Source of the DNA: Bacteroidales bacterium
GTDB lineage: Bacteria > Bacteroidota > Bacteroidia > Bacteroidales > UBA932
DNA: 64,000 nucleotides
Direction: 5' to 3'
Assembly (NCBI GenBank): GCA_028690215.1
Contig: JAQVBQ010000003.1
Location: 8,272-72,271 of the forward strand
Position 1 is the first letter of the stretch. Each line of letters begins with the position of its first letter. The notes under the pieces are model-generated. The model saw only the letters and a program-made list of their open reading frames with translations. It made no database searches and was not told where the DNA came from. This document shows positions 51,343-59,558 of this stretch, piece by piece. Position numbers and translations under genes: made by a program.

Positions 51343-53103
51343 ATGTTCAATACGTGCTCTCCATACCTGAAAATGCTGTTTGGCAAGGGTATCACCTGGT
51401 ATCCATACCTAACGGAGGATCTTATTGACTTAGCTGAGAAAGAGGGTAAACTTATCTTTCAACATATTGGTTATATGAGCAATATGCACATCAGAGAGAT
51501 GGCAGAAAAGCTCTTTTCAGATCAAAGAGTGGTTAAAATTCTCAATGATAATTTCATCTGTATTGCTGAAGATAAGGAGAGTGATCCGGAATCCTATCTT
51601 ATAGGACTCGACCTTCTATTCCTGAATCAGGATTTCTCCTATGGCCCTATGAATTTGTTTGTTATGACGGACAGAAAGCCGATCATCTGTTTCTCAGACT
51701 GCGATCCGGAATACTTTCTCGATGTTGCTGGAAGCATTGTAGAAGCAAATAAAGGAAAGAAGCATCTTTTAGCTCAACTCTCCGATGAGTTGTCAAAAAG
51801 AGCAGTCAATACAGGCATCATAACAAATAAGATTACATCAGAAAACATAACTCCGGAGGTTATGGAAGCCAATACCAGACAATGGTATCTAGCAATGTTT
51901 GAGAATGATTTCATATATCAGAGGAGACCTTTTACCCCAAATCCCAGTTCTTTAATTACTCTGGTTGAATATTTACAATATTTTAAAGATCAGGAGATTT
52001 CAGACAAAATAGAATCATTGCTCGACCATCTGCAATATTCAGCATTGTTCGATCCTATAGATGGAGGATTCTTCAAACAGGCAAGCGATTATAGTTGCAA
52101 TACTCCGTTTTATGAAAAGACTTTGGAGGAAAATGCACATTTTGTTAATCTTTATTCTCTAGCTTACAAGCATTTTAATAAAGAATCTTATAGGAAAACA
52201 GCATTATTGACGTACTCTTTTATAAAGGAGAAATTATACTCTAAAAATGGTGGCTTCATAGGAAGCACTACCCTAACGACATCTTCTTATGAATCAAACT
52301 ATTATCAGTATTCTCTCAATGAATTATTGTTAATGTTTCCTGCAAGATATATGGATATTGCATTAGCTTTAGGAATGGACATTACTGTAAATAAGTTTGA
52401 TAAACAGATACCGGTGCGCAATTCAAGAACTTACAGTATAATTCATGATGAGGAGATTAAAATACTCAAGGAGAGAAGGTCGGAACATCGTGGATATTAC
52501 ACTGATAAAAGAGAGGTCACTTCGTACATCTCCCAGCTGGTGGAGTCCCTGGCGATATCCTCTGTGTTATTGAACGAACCTTCACTATATAAAGAGGCAG
52601 CGGAAATCATGGAGTATCTGTTGGTACACAACAGAAATGAAGACGGGAGATTGTACCGTTACAACTGCTGTCAGAAAAGTTCCATCCCCGGCTATCTTTC
52701 CGATTATTCAGACTTGATTGCGGCTCTGATTGAATTACATAAAGCGTCAGGTGAAGAAAACAGTGATTTTAAACTATATGCAGGGAAATATATAGACTTT
52801 GTATTAAAGCATTTTTATAAACCGGATAATGGAATGTTCAGTAAATCTGAGTGTTCTATACTGCCTGACACTATTCCGTATAAGAGAGAGTCCAATATAG
52901 ACTTTATCAAGCCATCAGCCAATTCAGTTATGGCAGGCAATCTAATCTCTTTCTACGAAATTAGTGGAAATAAAGAGTATCTGGATATTGCTGCTCAACA
53001 AATTATGAATATAGCTCCCAATCTGCACGCAGCAGGTCCGATGCTCGCAAGCTGGGCTCAGAAAATATTGAAATATATACGCCTTAAAAAGCAGATGTCC
53101 TGA
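51343..53103 (+). CDS. YyaL/SSP411-family protein with degenerate thioredoxin-like domain
   Basis: The 586-residue protein follows the DUF255 family: a thioredoxin-like N-terminus (SPYLKMLFGKGITWYPYLTED, IFQHIGYMSNMHIREMAEKLF, LNDNFICIAEDKESDPES) and then an alpha/alpha barrel with DPIDGGFFKQASD and FYEKTLEENAHFVNLY. In normal members the first domain reads IGYSTCHWCHVM and the later DREERPD; here the CHWC cysteines are replaced (MSNMHIR) and the acidic motif is altered. It is also about 90 residues shorter than usual. A redox role is therefore unlikely; the barrel may still be active. Its 3' end overlaps queA by 20 bases. Confidence 0.85.
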   Translation: MFNTCSPYLKMLFGKGITWYPYLTEDLIDLAEKEGKLIFQHIGYMSNMHIREMAEKLFSDQRVVKILNDNFICIAEDKESDPESYLIGLDLLFLNQDFSYGPMNLFVMTDRKPIICFSDCDPEYFLDVAGSIVEANKGKKHLLAQLSDELSKRAVNTGIITNKITSENITPEVMEANTRQWYLAMFENDFIYQRRPFTPNPSSLITLVEYLQYFKDQEISDKIESLLDHLQYSALFDPIDGGFFKQASDYSCNTPFYEKTLEENAHFVNLYSLAYKHFNKESYRKTALLTYSFIKEKLYSKNGGFIGSTTLTTSSYESNYYQYSLNELLLMFPARYMDIALALGMDITVNKFDKQIPVRNSRTYSIIHDEEIKILKERRSEHRGYYTDKREVTSYISQLVESLAISSVLLNEPSLYKEAAEIMEYLLVHNRNEDGRLYRYNCCQKSSIPGYLSDYSDLIAALIELHKASGEENSDFKLYAGKYIDFVLKHFYKPDNGMFSKSECSILPDTIPYKRESNIDFIKPSANSVMAGNLISFYEISGNKEYLDIAAQQIMNIAPNLHAAGPMLASWAQKILKYIRLKKQMS

Positions 53104-54301
53104 ATAGTATGGAGCTGTCTCCATAACTGAGAAATCTGAAATCATTGTTGAGAGCATATTGATATATCTCTTTCCAGTAATCTCCCACAAATGCAGCAAT
53201 AAGAAGCAATAGAGTACTATTAGGCTGATGGAAGTTCGTGATAAGTATCTCTACTATCCTGAATCTGAAAGAGGGAACTATTATTATTCCTGTTTTTGTG
53301 TCAATATGATCTCTTCCGTTCTTATCCATCCATTCCAGAAGAGCCGTCAAGGATTCTGTTGTCGTGTATCTATACTCTCTCTCATAAGGTTCCCACTGAT
53401 TTACCGGAGTCGGACTCCCCTCTTCAATGCAATGAATTCCGAGATAATATAAAGATTCCAGGCATCTTGTAGATGTAGTCCCTACAGATATTACCTTTTT
53501 ATCACCCCTGTCAATCAGCTTTTCAATTAATTCTCTTGATACTGTAAATGGTTCATAATGCATGTGGTGGTTCTTTATAAACTCGGATTTAACCGGTAAA
53601 AAGGTTCCGGCCCCAACGTGCAGGCATATATTATTTATATCAATCCCTTTCTCTTGAATCCTTTTTAGTACGTTTTCTGAGAAATGAAGCCCTGCAGTCG
53701 GCGCAGCCACTGATCCCCTGTTTTGGGCATATAATGTTTGATATCTTTCAGTATCAGATTCTTCAGCCTCACGATTCAGATATGGAGGAATAGGTACTTT
53801 TCCGCATTTTTCCATTAGTTCAGAAAAAGGAATTTCCCCTTCCCATGAGAACTCTACAATTGATTTATCCTCTACCTTGCTTATCAATTTAGCCTTTAGA
53901 CAGTATTCATCCAATGAATTATGGCCATTGGAGTCAAAATAGATATATCCATCCTTCCATTTTTTACTGTTACCTATTATACATATCCATGAACAGGATT
54001 CAGTAGATGCAAATGAGACATTGTATTCATATGGCAGGTTAGGTTCCAGACAGAAGATCTCGATTTGAGCGCCACTCTCTTTTCTGAAAAACAATCTTGC
54101 AGGAACGACTTTGGTATTATTGATTACCATCAATGAGTCATTTGGCAATAACTCGTCGAGATTTGAAAATTTTGAATCGCGAACCTTGTTGTCTTGAAAT
54201 ATTAAAATCTTGGAATCTTCTCGGTTTGGAAGAGGGTATTTAGCAATTTTCTCTTCAGGCAGTATATATGTATAGTCTTTAATGCTGATTTCCGGGTACA
54301 C
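53084..54301 (-). CDS. queA: QueA, S-adenosylmethionine:tRNA ribosyltransferase-isomerase
   Basis: QueA adds the epoxycyclopentane ring to 7-aminomethyl-deazaguanine in tRNA, forming epoxyqueuosine. The family begins near ISIKDYTYILPEEKIAKYPLPNRE; other conserved segments are NNTKVVPARLFF, GSVAAPTAGLHFS, HVGAGTFLPVK and ITNFHQPNSTLLLLIAAF. The track extends 47 residues upstream, but that part is unlike QueA and overlaps a -7 promoter element. The GTG at 54301 (406 residues) is the best start. Confidence 0.93.
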   Translation of the reverse strand: MYPEISIKDYTYILPEEKIAKYPLPNREDSKILIFQDNKVRDSKFSNLDELLPNDSLMVINNTKVVPARLFFRKESGAQIEIFCLEPNLPYEYNVSFASTESCSWICIIGNSKKWKDGYIYFDSNGHNSLDEYCLKAKLISKVEDKSIVEFSWEGEIPFSELMEKCGKVPIPPYLNREAEESDTERYQTLYAQNRGSVAAPTAGLHFSENVLKRIQEKGIDINNICLHVGAGTFLPVKSEFIKNHHMHYEPFTVSRELIEKLIDRGDKKVISVGTTSTRCLESLYYLGIHCIEEGSPTPVNQWEPYEREYRYTTTESLTALLEWMDKNGRDHIDTKTGIIIVPSFRFRIVEILITNFHQPNSTLLLLIAAFVGDYWKEIYQYALNNDFRFLSYGDSSILFRTSAF

Positions 54302-54315
54302 AATATTTTTTTTGA

Positions 54316-54323
54316 CAAAAATA
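54316..54323 (-). promoter_or_regulatory. -7 promoter element of queA
   Basis: On the minus strand TATTTTTG matches TAnnTTTG and lies 14 bases upstream of the GTG at 54301. Its position inside the track ORF argues that the upstream ATG at 54442 is not used. Confidence 0.5.
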
Positions 54324-54744
54324 TAAAAATAGAAGTGTGGAAAAAAATATTTAATAATATTAACTTTGTTTACAAATGTTACACACAACAATAACCATTG
54401 TATGTTACATAAGTATACATTAATATAGGTTAAATATCTCAATCCTTACTCACAAATGTATACATTACATATGTAATATTGAAATTACTATTAAGCATTA
54501 CATATACTACATATCCAGTTTGTTATGTGATTTAAATGAAGTTATTTATTGGTTCTAATACCCTATTTAACCCCTATTTAAGGCAATTAGTTGATAAAAT
54601 TGTGATTATCCATTCATAACTATTGGAATACCAGATATATAGATGTTTTAATTGGATTATTGGCTTAGATTAACCCTATTTATATTAGACTATATCAAAA
54701 GTACTGATAGAAATAGACTTTAATAATATTATCCCATCTCTTAA

Positions 54745-54806
54745 TTACATTTGTATAAACAATATATGTTACATATGTAATTAATATAATGCTTACATTT
54801 GTATAA
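54745..54806 (+). promoter_or_regulatory. Three operator-like sites at exact 24-base spacing over the XRE promoter
   Basis: TTACATTTGTATAA (54745), TTACATATGTAATT (54769; its first 12 bases are a perfect palindrome) and TTACATTTGTATAA (54793) are spaced exactly 24 bases apart. The outer two include TACATTTG, a match to the -7 consensus, so operator and promoter coincide. The downstream copy ends 5 bases before the first ATG of the XRE gene. Autoregulation by the XRE protein is the simplest reading. Confidence 0.65.
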
Positions 54807-54810
54807 CTTA

Positions 54811-55296
54811 ATGTTTACAAAAATGAGAAACAGGTTACAGCAGTTTTTAAATGCAGAACAATTATCTCCTGCCCGATTATCTGATATTATTGGTATTCAA
54901 AGATCCGGAATGTCACATATACTATCAGGAAGGAATAAACCCAGCTTTGACTTCATACAGAAGCTATTGCTTAAGTTCCCTACCCTTAATTCAGAATGGC
55001 TGATAACAGGAAAAGGAAAAATGTACAAGGAGAGTCAGGTTGTAAACCACCAGAGTTATCAAAATCTTGTTTTACCGGAAGTCGATGAAATTGCAGAAAA
55101 CCATCAGGAATCAAAAGAGATACAGCAAGATAGAAGAATTTCGGAGAATTCTGAACTCTCTGAGAATTCAATAATCGGATCCGAAAAGGAAGAAGCACGT
55201 AATAATTCAAAGCAAATTGTGAAAATGATCCTTATTTATTCTGATGGTACATTCTCTGATTTTAGACATGAGGATAGATTATATCCTGCAGATTAA
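54811..55296 (+). CDS. XRE-family helix-turn-helix regulator
   Basis: The track begins at TTG 54799; ATG 54811 or ATG 54823 (MRNRLQQFLN) is more likely, and the second leaves room for a leader after the overlapping -7 element. Residues up to about 75 form an XRE-type HTH with SPARLSDIIGIQRSGMSHILSGRNKPSFDFIQKLL and LNSEWLITGKGKMYK, a common Bacteroidota family. A polar, Glu/Ser/Asn-rich linker and a short conserved tail (VKMILIYSDGTFSDFR) follow. No S24 peptidase domain is present. It probably controls its own promoter; other targets are unknown. Confidence 0.85.
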   Translation: MFTKMRNRLQQFLNAEQLSPARLSDIIGIQRSGMSHILSGRNKPSFDFIQKLLLKFPTLNSEWLITGKGKMYKESQVVNHQSYQNLVLPEVDEIAENHQESKEIQQDRRISENSELSENSIIGSEKEEARNNSKQIVKMILIYSDGTFSDFRHEDRLYPAD

Positions 55297-55300
55297 TTTC

Positions 55301-55308
55301 TACCTTTG
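55301..55308 (+). promoter_or_regulatory. -7 promoter element of pyrD
   Basis: TACCTTTG followed by CA is an exact TAnnTTTG match 18 bases before the pyrD ATG and just after the XRE stop, so pyrD-cinA has its own promoter. Confidence 0.65.
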
Positions 55309-55325
55309 CATAAACATTCTGTTTA

Positions 55326-56351
55326 ATGTATAGATTTATTCGTCCTTTACTTTTTTCAATACTTCCTGAGCGGGCTCACATTCTCACTGTGAATCTGCTG
55401 GTTTTTTTAAGATATATCCCCTTCTCAGGGATGGTTTTAAGATGGCTCTACTCATATAATAATAAGAGTCTGGAGCGTGAGGTTTTTGGGCTTAAATTCA
55501 GAAATCCTATTGGAATGGCGGCCGGATTCGATAAGAACGGTGACATTTACAACGATCTTTCGAACTTCGGGTTTGGTTTTGTCGAAATAGGTTCATTAAC
55601 ACATGTTGAGCAGATTGGTAATCCAAGACCAAGGGTATTCAGAATCATTGAGGAAAATGCCATTATTAACCGCATGGGTATAAACAACAAAGGAGTAAAA
55701 CATGCTGTAAGCTATATGAAATCTAATAAACCCAGATTGATTATAGGTGGAAACATAAGTAAAAGCACCTCTTGCAGTAATGAAATGGCGGCTCTGGATT
55801 ATGAGAAATCATTTACTCAGCTCTATGATTTTGTCGATTTCTTCGTGCTCAATGTCTCTTGTCCAAATGTTAAAGGGTTGGTTAAACTACAGAATATTAC
55901 CGCTCTTTCTGAGATTATCGACAGACTTACTGCAATTAGAAGATTCAACGATGAATATAGGCCGATATTGCTGAAGGTATCACCTGATCTTACAAATGAC
56001 CAGCTTGACGAGATAATTGAATTGATACTTATTTCAGGAATTGATGGAATTGTAGCAACAAACACAACCAGCACAAGAGAGCTTTTAAAAGATAATGGAG
56101 CTGCTATTGAGGCAATTGGTGATGGTGGTCTAAGCGGAGAGCCGCTCTTCAAAAGGAGTCTTGAGGTTGTCAGGTATATCCATAAGAAGAGTGCAGGAAT
56201 GTTGCCAATCATAGCTGTTGGAGGTGTTACAACCCCTGAAAGAGCTAAGGAGATGCTTGATGCCGGAGCTTCATTGGTTGAGGTGTATACCGGTTTTATA
56301 TATAATGGTCCTGGTTTCGTAAAGAGTATTCTTAAATATCTATCTAAATAA
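55326..56351 (+). CDS. pyrD: Dihydroorotate dehydrogenase, class 2-type (quinone-linked) architecture
   Basis: The 341-residue protein has the class 2 N-terminal membrane-associating helices (about 1-40) and the FMN barrel: NPIGMAAGFDKNGD, FVEIGSLTHVEQIGNPRPR, NRMGINNKG, GDGGLSGEPL, AVGGV. It oxidises dihydroorotate in pyrimidine synthesis, passing electrons to quinone. The catalytic-base segment reads NVSCPNVKG, with Cys179 where class 2 enzymes usually have Ser and class 1 have Cys. cinA follows after 8 bases. Confidence 0.93.
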   Translation: MYRFIRPLLFSILPERAHILTVNLLVFLRYIPFSGMVLRWLYSYNNKSLEREVFGLKFRNPIGMAAGFDKNGDIYNDLSNFGFGFVEIGSLTHVEQIGNPRPRVFRIIEENAIINRMGINNKGVKHAVSYMKSNKPRLIIGGNISKSTSCSNEMAALDYEKSFTQLYDFVDFFVLNVSCPNVKGLVKLQNITALSEIIDRLTAIRRFNDEYRPILLKVSPDLTNDQLDEIIELILISGIDGIVATNTTSTRELLKDNGAAIEAIGDGGLSGEPLFKRSLEVVRYIHKKSAGMLPIIAVGGVTTPERAKEMLDAGASLVEVYTGFIYNGPGFVKSILKYLSK

Positions 56352-56359
56352 TTTAAAGG

Positions 56360-57628
56360 ATGTTAACTGCTTCTATCTGCACAATTGGTGACGAGATTCT
56401 GATCGGGCAAATTGTGGATACAAACTCCTCTATGATTGCAAAGGAGCTAAATAAATGTGGAATAAAGGTCAATAAAATGATATCTATTCAGGATGATGAG
56501 AGTGAGATTGTTTCGTCCCTGGAAGAGTGCTCACATATAAATGATATTTTGATTGTTACAGGTGGATTAGGTCCTACCAAAGATGATATAACAAAAAGAT
56601 CATTAGCACATTTGTGCAGATGTGACAAATATAGATATGATGCTTCTCAGGCATCAATAATAGATGAAATTTGTAGTAGAAGGGGTATAGTTCTTTCTCA
56701 ATTAAATAAAGATCAGGCACTTGTTCCTGAATGTTGCAGGGTTCTACCTAATAGAATGGGAACTGCTCCCGGAATGGTATTCACCCTCCCTGCCGCGGAA
56801 GATAGAAAAGTCCTTCTTTTTTCCCTTCCAGGTGTACCATATGAGATGGAACATCTGTTACCATCTGTTATTAAGACGATTAAAGAGGAGTTTGTTTGTG
56901 AAAACATATTCCACAGAACCCTGCTGACATATGGAATTCCTGAGTCATTACTGGCATCTAAGATAGAGAGTTGGGAGGATAGCCTACCTGATGAGATAAA
57001 ACTGGCCTATCTTCCAAGTCCACAGAGTGGTGTAAAATTGAGAATCTCAATATATGGCGGTGATTTCTCTAAATCTTCACTTATAGCAGAAGAAGAGGCA
57101 AATAAACTCAGACCCTTACTAGGCAGTGCTTTATATGGTGAAAATGAGGAAACGCTGGAGTCTGTTATTGGAGAGTATCTCCTAAAGAACGGAAAGAAAA
57201 TTTCTGTGGCTGAGTCTTGTACATCAGGAAAATTATCATCTCTTCTGACCTCTATCCCCGGTTCTTCCGCCTACTTTACCGGCGGAGTTGTTGCCTATGG
57301 CAATAACATTAAGATGAATATACTTGGTGTGAAGGAAGAGACCATTGAGAAATATGGTGCTGTCAGCTGTGAATGTGTGAAGGAGATGGCTGAGGGAATT
57401 AAAAGGCTGATGAAAACAGACTATGCAATAGCCACATCCGGTATAGCGGGACCCTCGGGTGGTACTGATACAAAGCCAGTAGGTACAATATGTATAGCTA
57501 TAGCCGGCCCTGATTTTATTGAAACATATGTTAAAGTATTCAATGGAGACAGAATCAGGAACGTTCAGAGGTTTTCTGCAGAGGCACTCAACCTTTTGCG
57601 CTTAAAGCTTGGTATACAGCTAATGTAA
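56360..57628 (+). CDS. cinA: CinA-family protein (MoCF-like domain plus NMN deamidase PncC domain)
   Basis: The 422-residue protein has an N-terminal molybdopterin-binding-like domain (ICTIGDEILIGQIVDTNS, VTGGLGPTKDDITK, RMGTAPGMVF, LFSLPGVPYEM). The C-terminal PncC domain carries VAESCTSGKLSSLLTSIPGSSAYFTGGVVAYGN and TSGIAGPSGGTDTKPVGT. PncC deamidates nicotinamide mononucleotide in NAD salvage, here perhaps matching the NAD-using LigA, since NMN is a ligase product. It is probably co-transcribed with pyrD. Confidence 0.95.
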   Translation: MLTASICTIGDEILIGQIVDTNSSMIAKELNKCGIKVNKMISIQDDESEIVSSLEECSHINDILIVTGGLGPTKDDITKRSLAHLCRCDKYRYDASQASIIDEICSRRGIVLSQLNKDQALVPECCRVLPNRMGTAPGMVFTLPAAEDRKVLLFSLPGVPYEMEHLLPSVIKTIKEEFVCENIFHRTLLTYGIPESLLASKIESWEDSLPDEIKLAYLPSPQSGVKLRISIYGGDFSKSSLIAEEEANKLRPLLGSALYGENEETLESVIGEYLLKNGKKISVAESCTSGKLSSLLTSIPGSSAYFTGGVVAYGNNIKMNILGVKEETIEKYGAVSCECVKEMAEGIKRLMKTDYAIATSGIAGPSGGTDTKPVGTICIAIAGPDFIETYVKVFNGDRIRNVQRFSAEALNLLRLKLGIQLM

Positions 57629-57636
57629 TATAAACA

Positions 57637-57649
57637 TTACACATTGTAA
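57637..57649. promoter_or_regulatory. Dyad TTACA-CAT-TGTAA upstream of the serine hydrolase gene
   Basis: A perfect 5-base dyad with a 3-base spacer lies 35 bases before the serine-hydrolase ATG. It resembles the TTACATATGTAA sites of the queA-XRE gap, with one extra base in the centre, so it may be another target of the XRE regulator. This is a weak inference. Confidence 0.35.
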
Positions 57650-57683
57650 CAAAAATGTGATATAACGCCTTATAACTCTATAT

Positions 57684-58805
57684 ATGAAAAACTTAACACT
57701 AATAATCGCAATTATTCTAATATCTATGCAATCTTGTACATCTGATCAAAATAATAAAGACAGTATAGCCCTGGAAAGGGTAGATTCTCTTTTTAACTCA
57801 CTCTATCCGGCAAATGAGCCCGGGGTGGCTGTTCTCATAATGAAGCAGGATTCTATAATTTTTGACAAAGGATATGGAATTGCAGATATGGAAAAACTAA
57901 CCCCGATTGATGGGAATACTTTTTTCAACATAGCCTCTGTATCCAAACAATTTTCCGGAGTGGCACTGATGATGCTTGCTGAAGAGGGTAAGCTTTCGTT
58001 GGATGATAGTGTTAAAAAGTGGTTTCCTGAATTTAAGGCAGACTTCTTCGAAAAGATTACTTTAAGACACCTCCTATCGCACACTTCCGGCATTCCGGAT
58101 TCCAGAGACAGGAGTGACAGAAATTTTGTCCTTACATCAACAGATGTAGAGTCGTATTCATACCTGGAGGATCTGGACTCGCTCAATTTTGAGCCAGGAA
58201 CATCCTACGAGTATATGAATCCTACTTTCCAACTTATGTACACAATCATAGAGAAGGCTTCAGGAGTACAGTTCGACACCTTTATGAGAAAAAGAATTTT
58301 TGACCCATGCGGAATGGCAGAGGCTACATATTTTGAAGCAGGGAAAATTATTCCGAGAATGGCTCACGGTTACCTTTACGACTCTACCACACAGAAATAT
58401 AATGAATTTGATTATGGTGAGGAGTCTTTTTTTGCAACAAAGGCTGATGGTGGCCTGTATACATCAACCAGAGAGTTTGTTCAATGGGAGAAAGGGTTGA
58501 GAGAGAATAAACTCATAAGCGAGAAGATGAAATTATCGGCACATTCGCCAAAAATTGCCATCAATGACATGCCATACACTTCATATGGTTACGGTTGGTT
58601 TATTGAAGAGAAGCCGGGTTATCCTGTAAAGGTATTCCATACAGGTGACAATGGTGGATTCCATATTTATGCGGGAAGATATCCTGAAAACGGAATTCTC
58701 TATCTCTTCTTTTCCAATAGGAACGATAGAGATAGAGAAGCAACAGCATCGAAGCTCGATGAGATATTCAAGCAAGCCGGATGGCTTAGCTCTGTTTCCG
58801 ATTAA
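57684..58805 (+). CDS. Serine hydrolase lipoprotein (class C beta-lactamase/DD-peptidase fold)
   Basis: The 373-residue protein has a lipoprotein signal (ISMQSC, Cys18). The beta-lactamase-fold motifs are SxxK as S85-V-S-K88 (IASVSKQFS), the YxN-type YEYMNP, and HTGDNGG in place of KTG. Such proteins hydrolyse peptides or esters, and antibiotic resistance should not be assumed. Its 3' end overlaps the convergent SDR gene by 20 bases. Confidence 0.88.
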   Translation: MKNLTLIIAIILISMQSCTSDQNNKDSIALERVDSLFNSLYPANEPGVAVLIMKQDSIIFDKGYGIADMEKLTPIDGNTFFNIASVSKQFSGVALMMLAEEGKLSLDDSVKKWFPEFKADFFEKITLRHLLSHTSGIPDSRDRSDRNFVLTSTDVESYSYLEDLDSLNFEPGTSYEYMNPTFQLMYTIIEKASGVQFDTFMRKRIFDPCGMAEATYFEAGKIIPRMAHGYLYDSTTQKYNEFDYGEESFFATKADGGLYTSTREFVQWEKGLRENKLISEKMKLSAHSPKIAINDMPYTSYGYGWFIEEKPGYPVKVFHTGDNGGFHIYAGRYPENGILYLFFSNRNDRDREATASKLDEIFKQAGWLSSVSD

Positions 58806-59550
58806 ATATTGTGGCAGAAGCCTGAGCTGCTGGCAGTATTACTACATCGCTTATGTTAACATGGGCAGGTGCCTTGACTATGTATAAAATCACATCTGCG
58901 ATATCTCCTGCACTCAGAGGCTGAAATCCGTCATAAACAGCAGCAGCCCTCTTTTCATCACCTTTAAAACGTACTATGGAGAACTCTGTCTCCACGGCAC
59001 CTGGACAAACCTGAGAAACTTTTATGTTTTTCTGGTTGAAATCCATCATCATACCTTTTGATAAAGCATCCACGGCGAACTTGGTCGCACAATATACATT
59101 TCCGTTTGGATATGCACTTTTGCCTGCGATTGATCCTATATTGACTATATGACCTCCTCCGTTTGCTGTCATAAGGTTTGAAACAATACGGCTGACATAA
59201 AGAAGACCCTTTATGTTAGTATCGATCATTCTTTCCCAATCATCAATAGAGCCATCATTAAGAGGAGCAAACCCGGCAGCAAGTCCTGCATTGTTAATTA
59301 GAATGTCAATTTTTCTCCACTCTTCAGATAAATTTGAAAGATTTGCCTCAACCTGATTCAACACCCTTACGTCAAAATTGAGAGCAAGTATCTCTACATG
59401 ATATTTGCCCTTCAGTGTGTTAGCCAGTAGATTCAGTCTTTCAGCCCTGCGTCCGGTTATTATAAGTCTGTATCCCTCTTTCGCAAATGCTTCAGCAACA
59501 GCCTCTCCTATTCCGGATGTGGCACCTGTGATTAACGTTGTCTTTGTCAT
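58786..59550 (-). CDS. Short-chain dehydrogenase/reductase (YdfG-like)
   Basis: The 254-residue classical SDR has the TGATSGIGEAVA cofactor loop, ITGRRAERL (arginines after strand 2, typical of NADP use), NNAGLAAGFAPL, catalytic serine in IVNIGSIAGKS and YCATKFAVDAL (Y-x3-K). The likely substrates are 3-hydroxy acids or serine-like alcohols, as in YdfG. It begins 8 bases after the stop of the dipeptidase gene upstream, so the two are probably co-transcribed. Confidence 0.92.
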   Translation of the reverse strand: MTKTTLITGATSGIGEAVAEAFAKEGYRLIITGRRAERLNLLANTLKGKYHVEILALNFDVRVLNQVEANLSNLSEEWRKIDILINNAGLAAGFAPLNDGSIDDWERMIDTNIKGLLYVSRIVSNLMTANGGGHIVNIGSIAGKSAYPNGNVYCATKFAVDALSKGMMMDFNQKNIKVSQVCPGAVETEFSIVRFKGDEKRAAAVYDGFQPLSAGDIADVILYIVKAPAHVNISDVVILPAAQASATIFNRKQS

Positions 59551-59558
59551 AAATGTAT

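Larger units (their letters stand above)
54302..54810. repeat. Intergenic AT-rich region with an array of ACATATGTA-type dyads
   Basis: No convincing gene lies in this gap. It holds two groups of a dyad motif related to ACATATGTA. Near queA: 54372, 54407, 54452, 54467 and weaker 54500, with two perfect 12-base palindromes, AATGTATACATT (54455-54466) and TTACATATGTAA (54465-54476). Near the XRE gene: 54745, 54769 and 54793. The middle (about 54520-54740) lacks the dyad but has CCCTATTTA three times (54561, 54572, 54674). I see no tRNA or clear small RNA. Confidence 0.7.

Noticed and set aside
54302-54810. Possible CRISPR array or tandem-repeat element
   Set aside because: Repeats are only 9-14 bases, imperfect and palindromic, and spacing is regular only for the last three; no spacer structure or cas genes.
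57684-58805. Beta-lactamase resistance gene
   Set aside because: The fold is shared by many peptidases and esterases; nothing in sequence or context indicates antibiotic hydrolysis.
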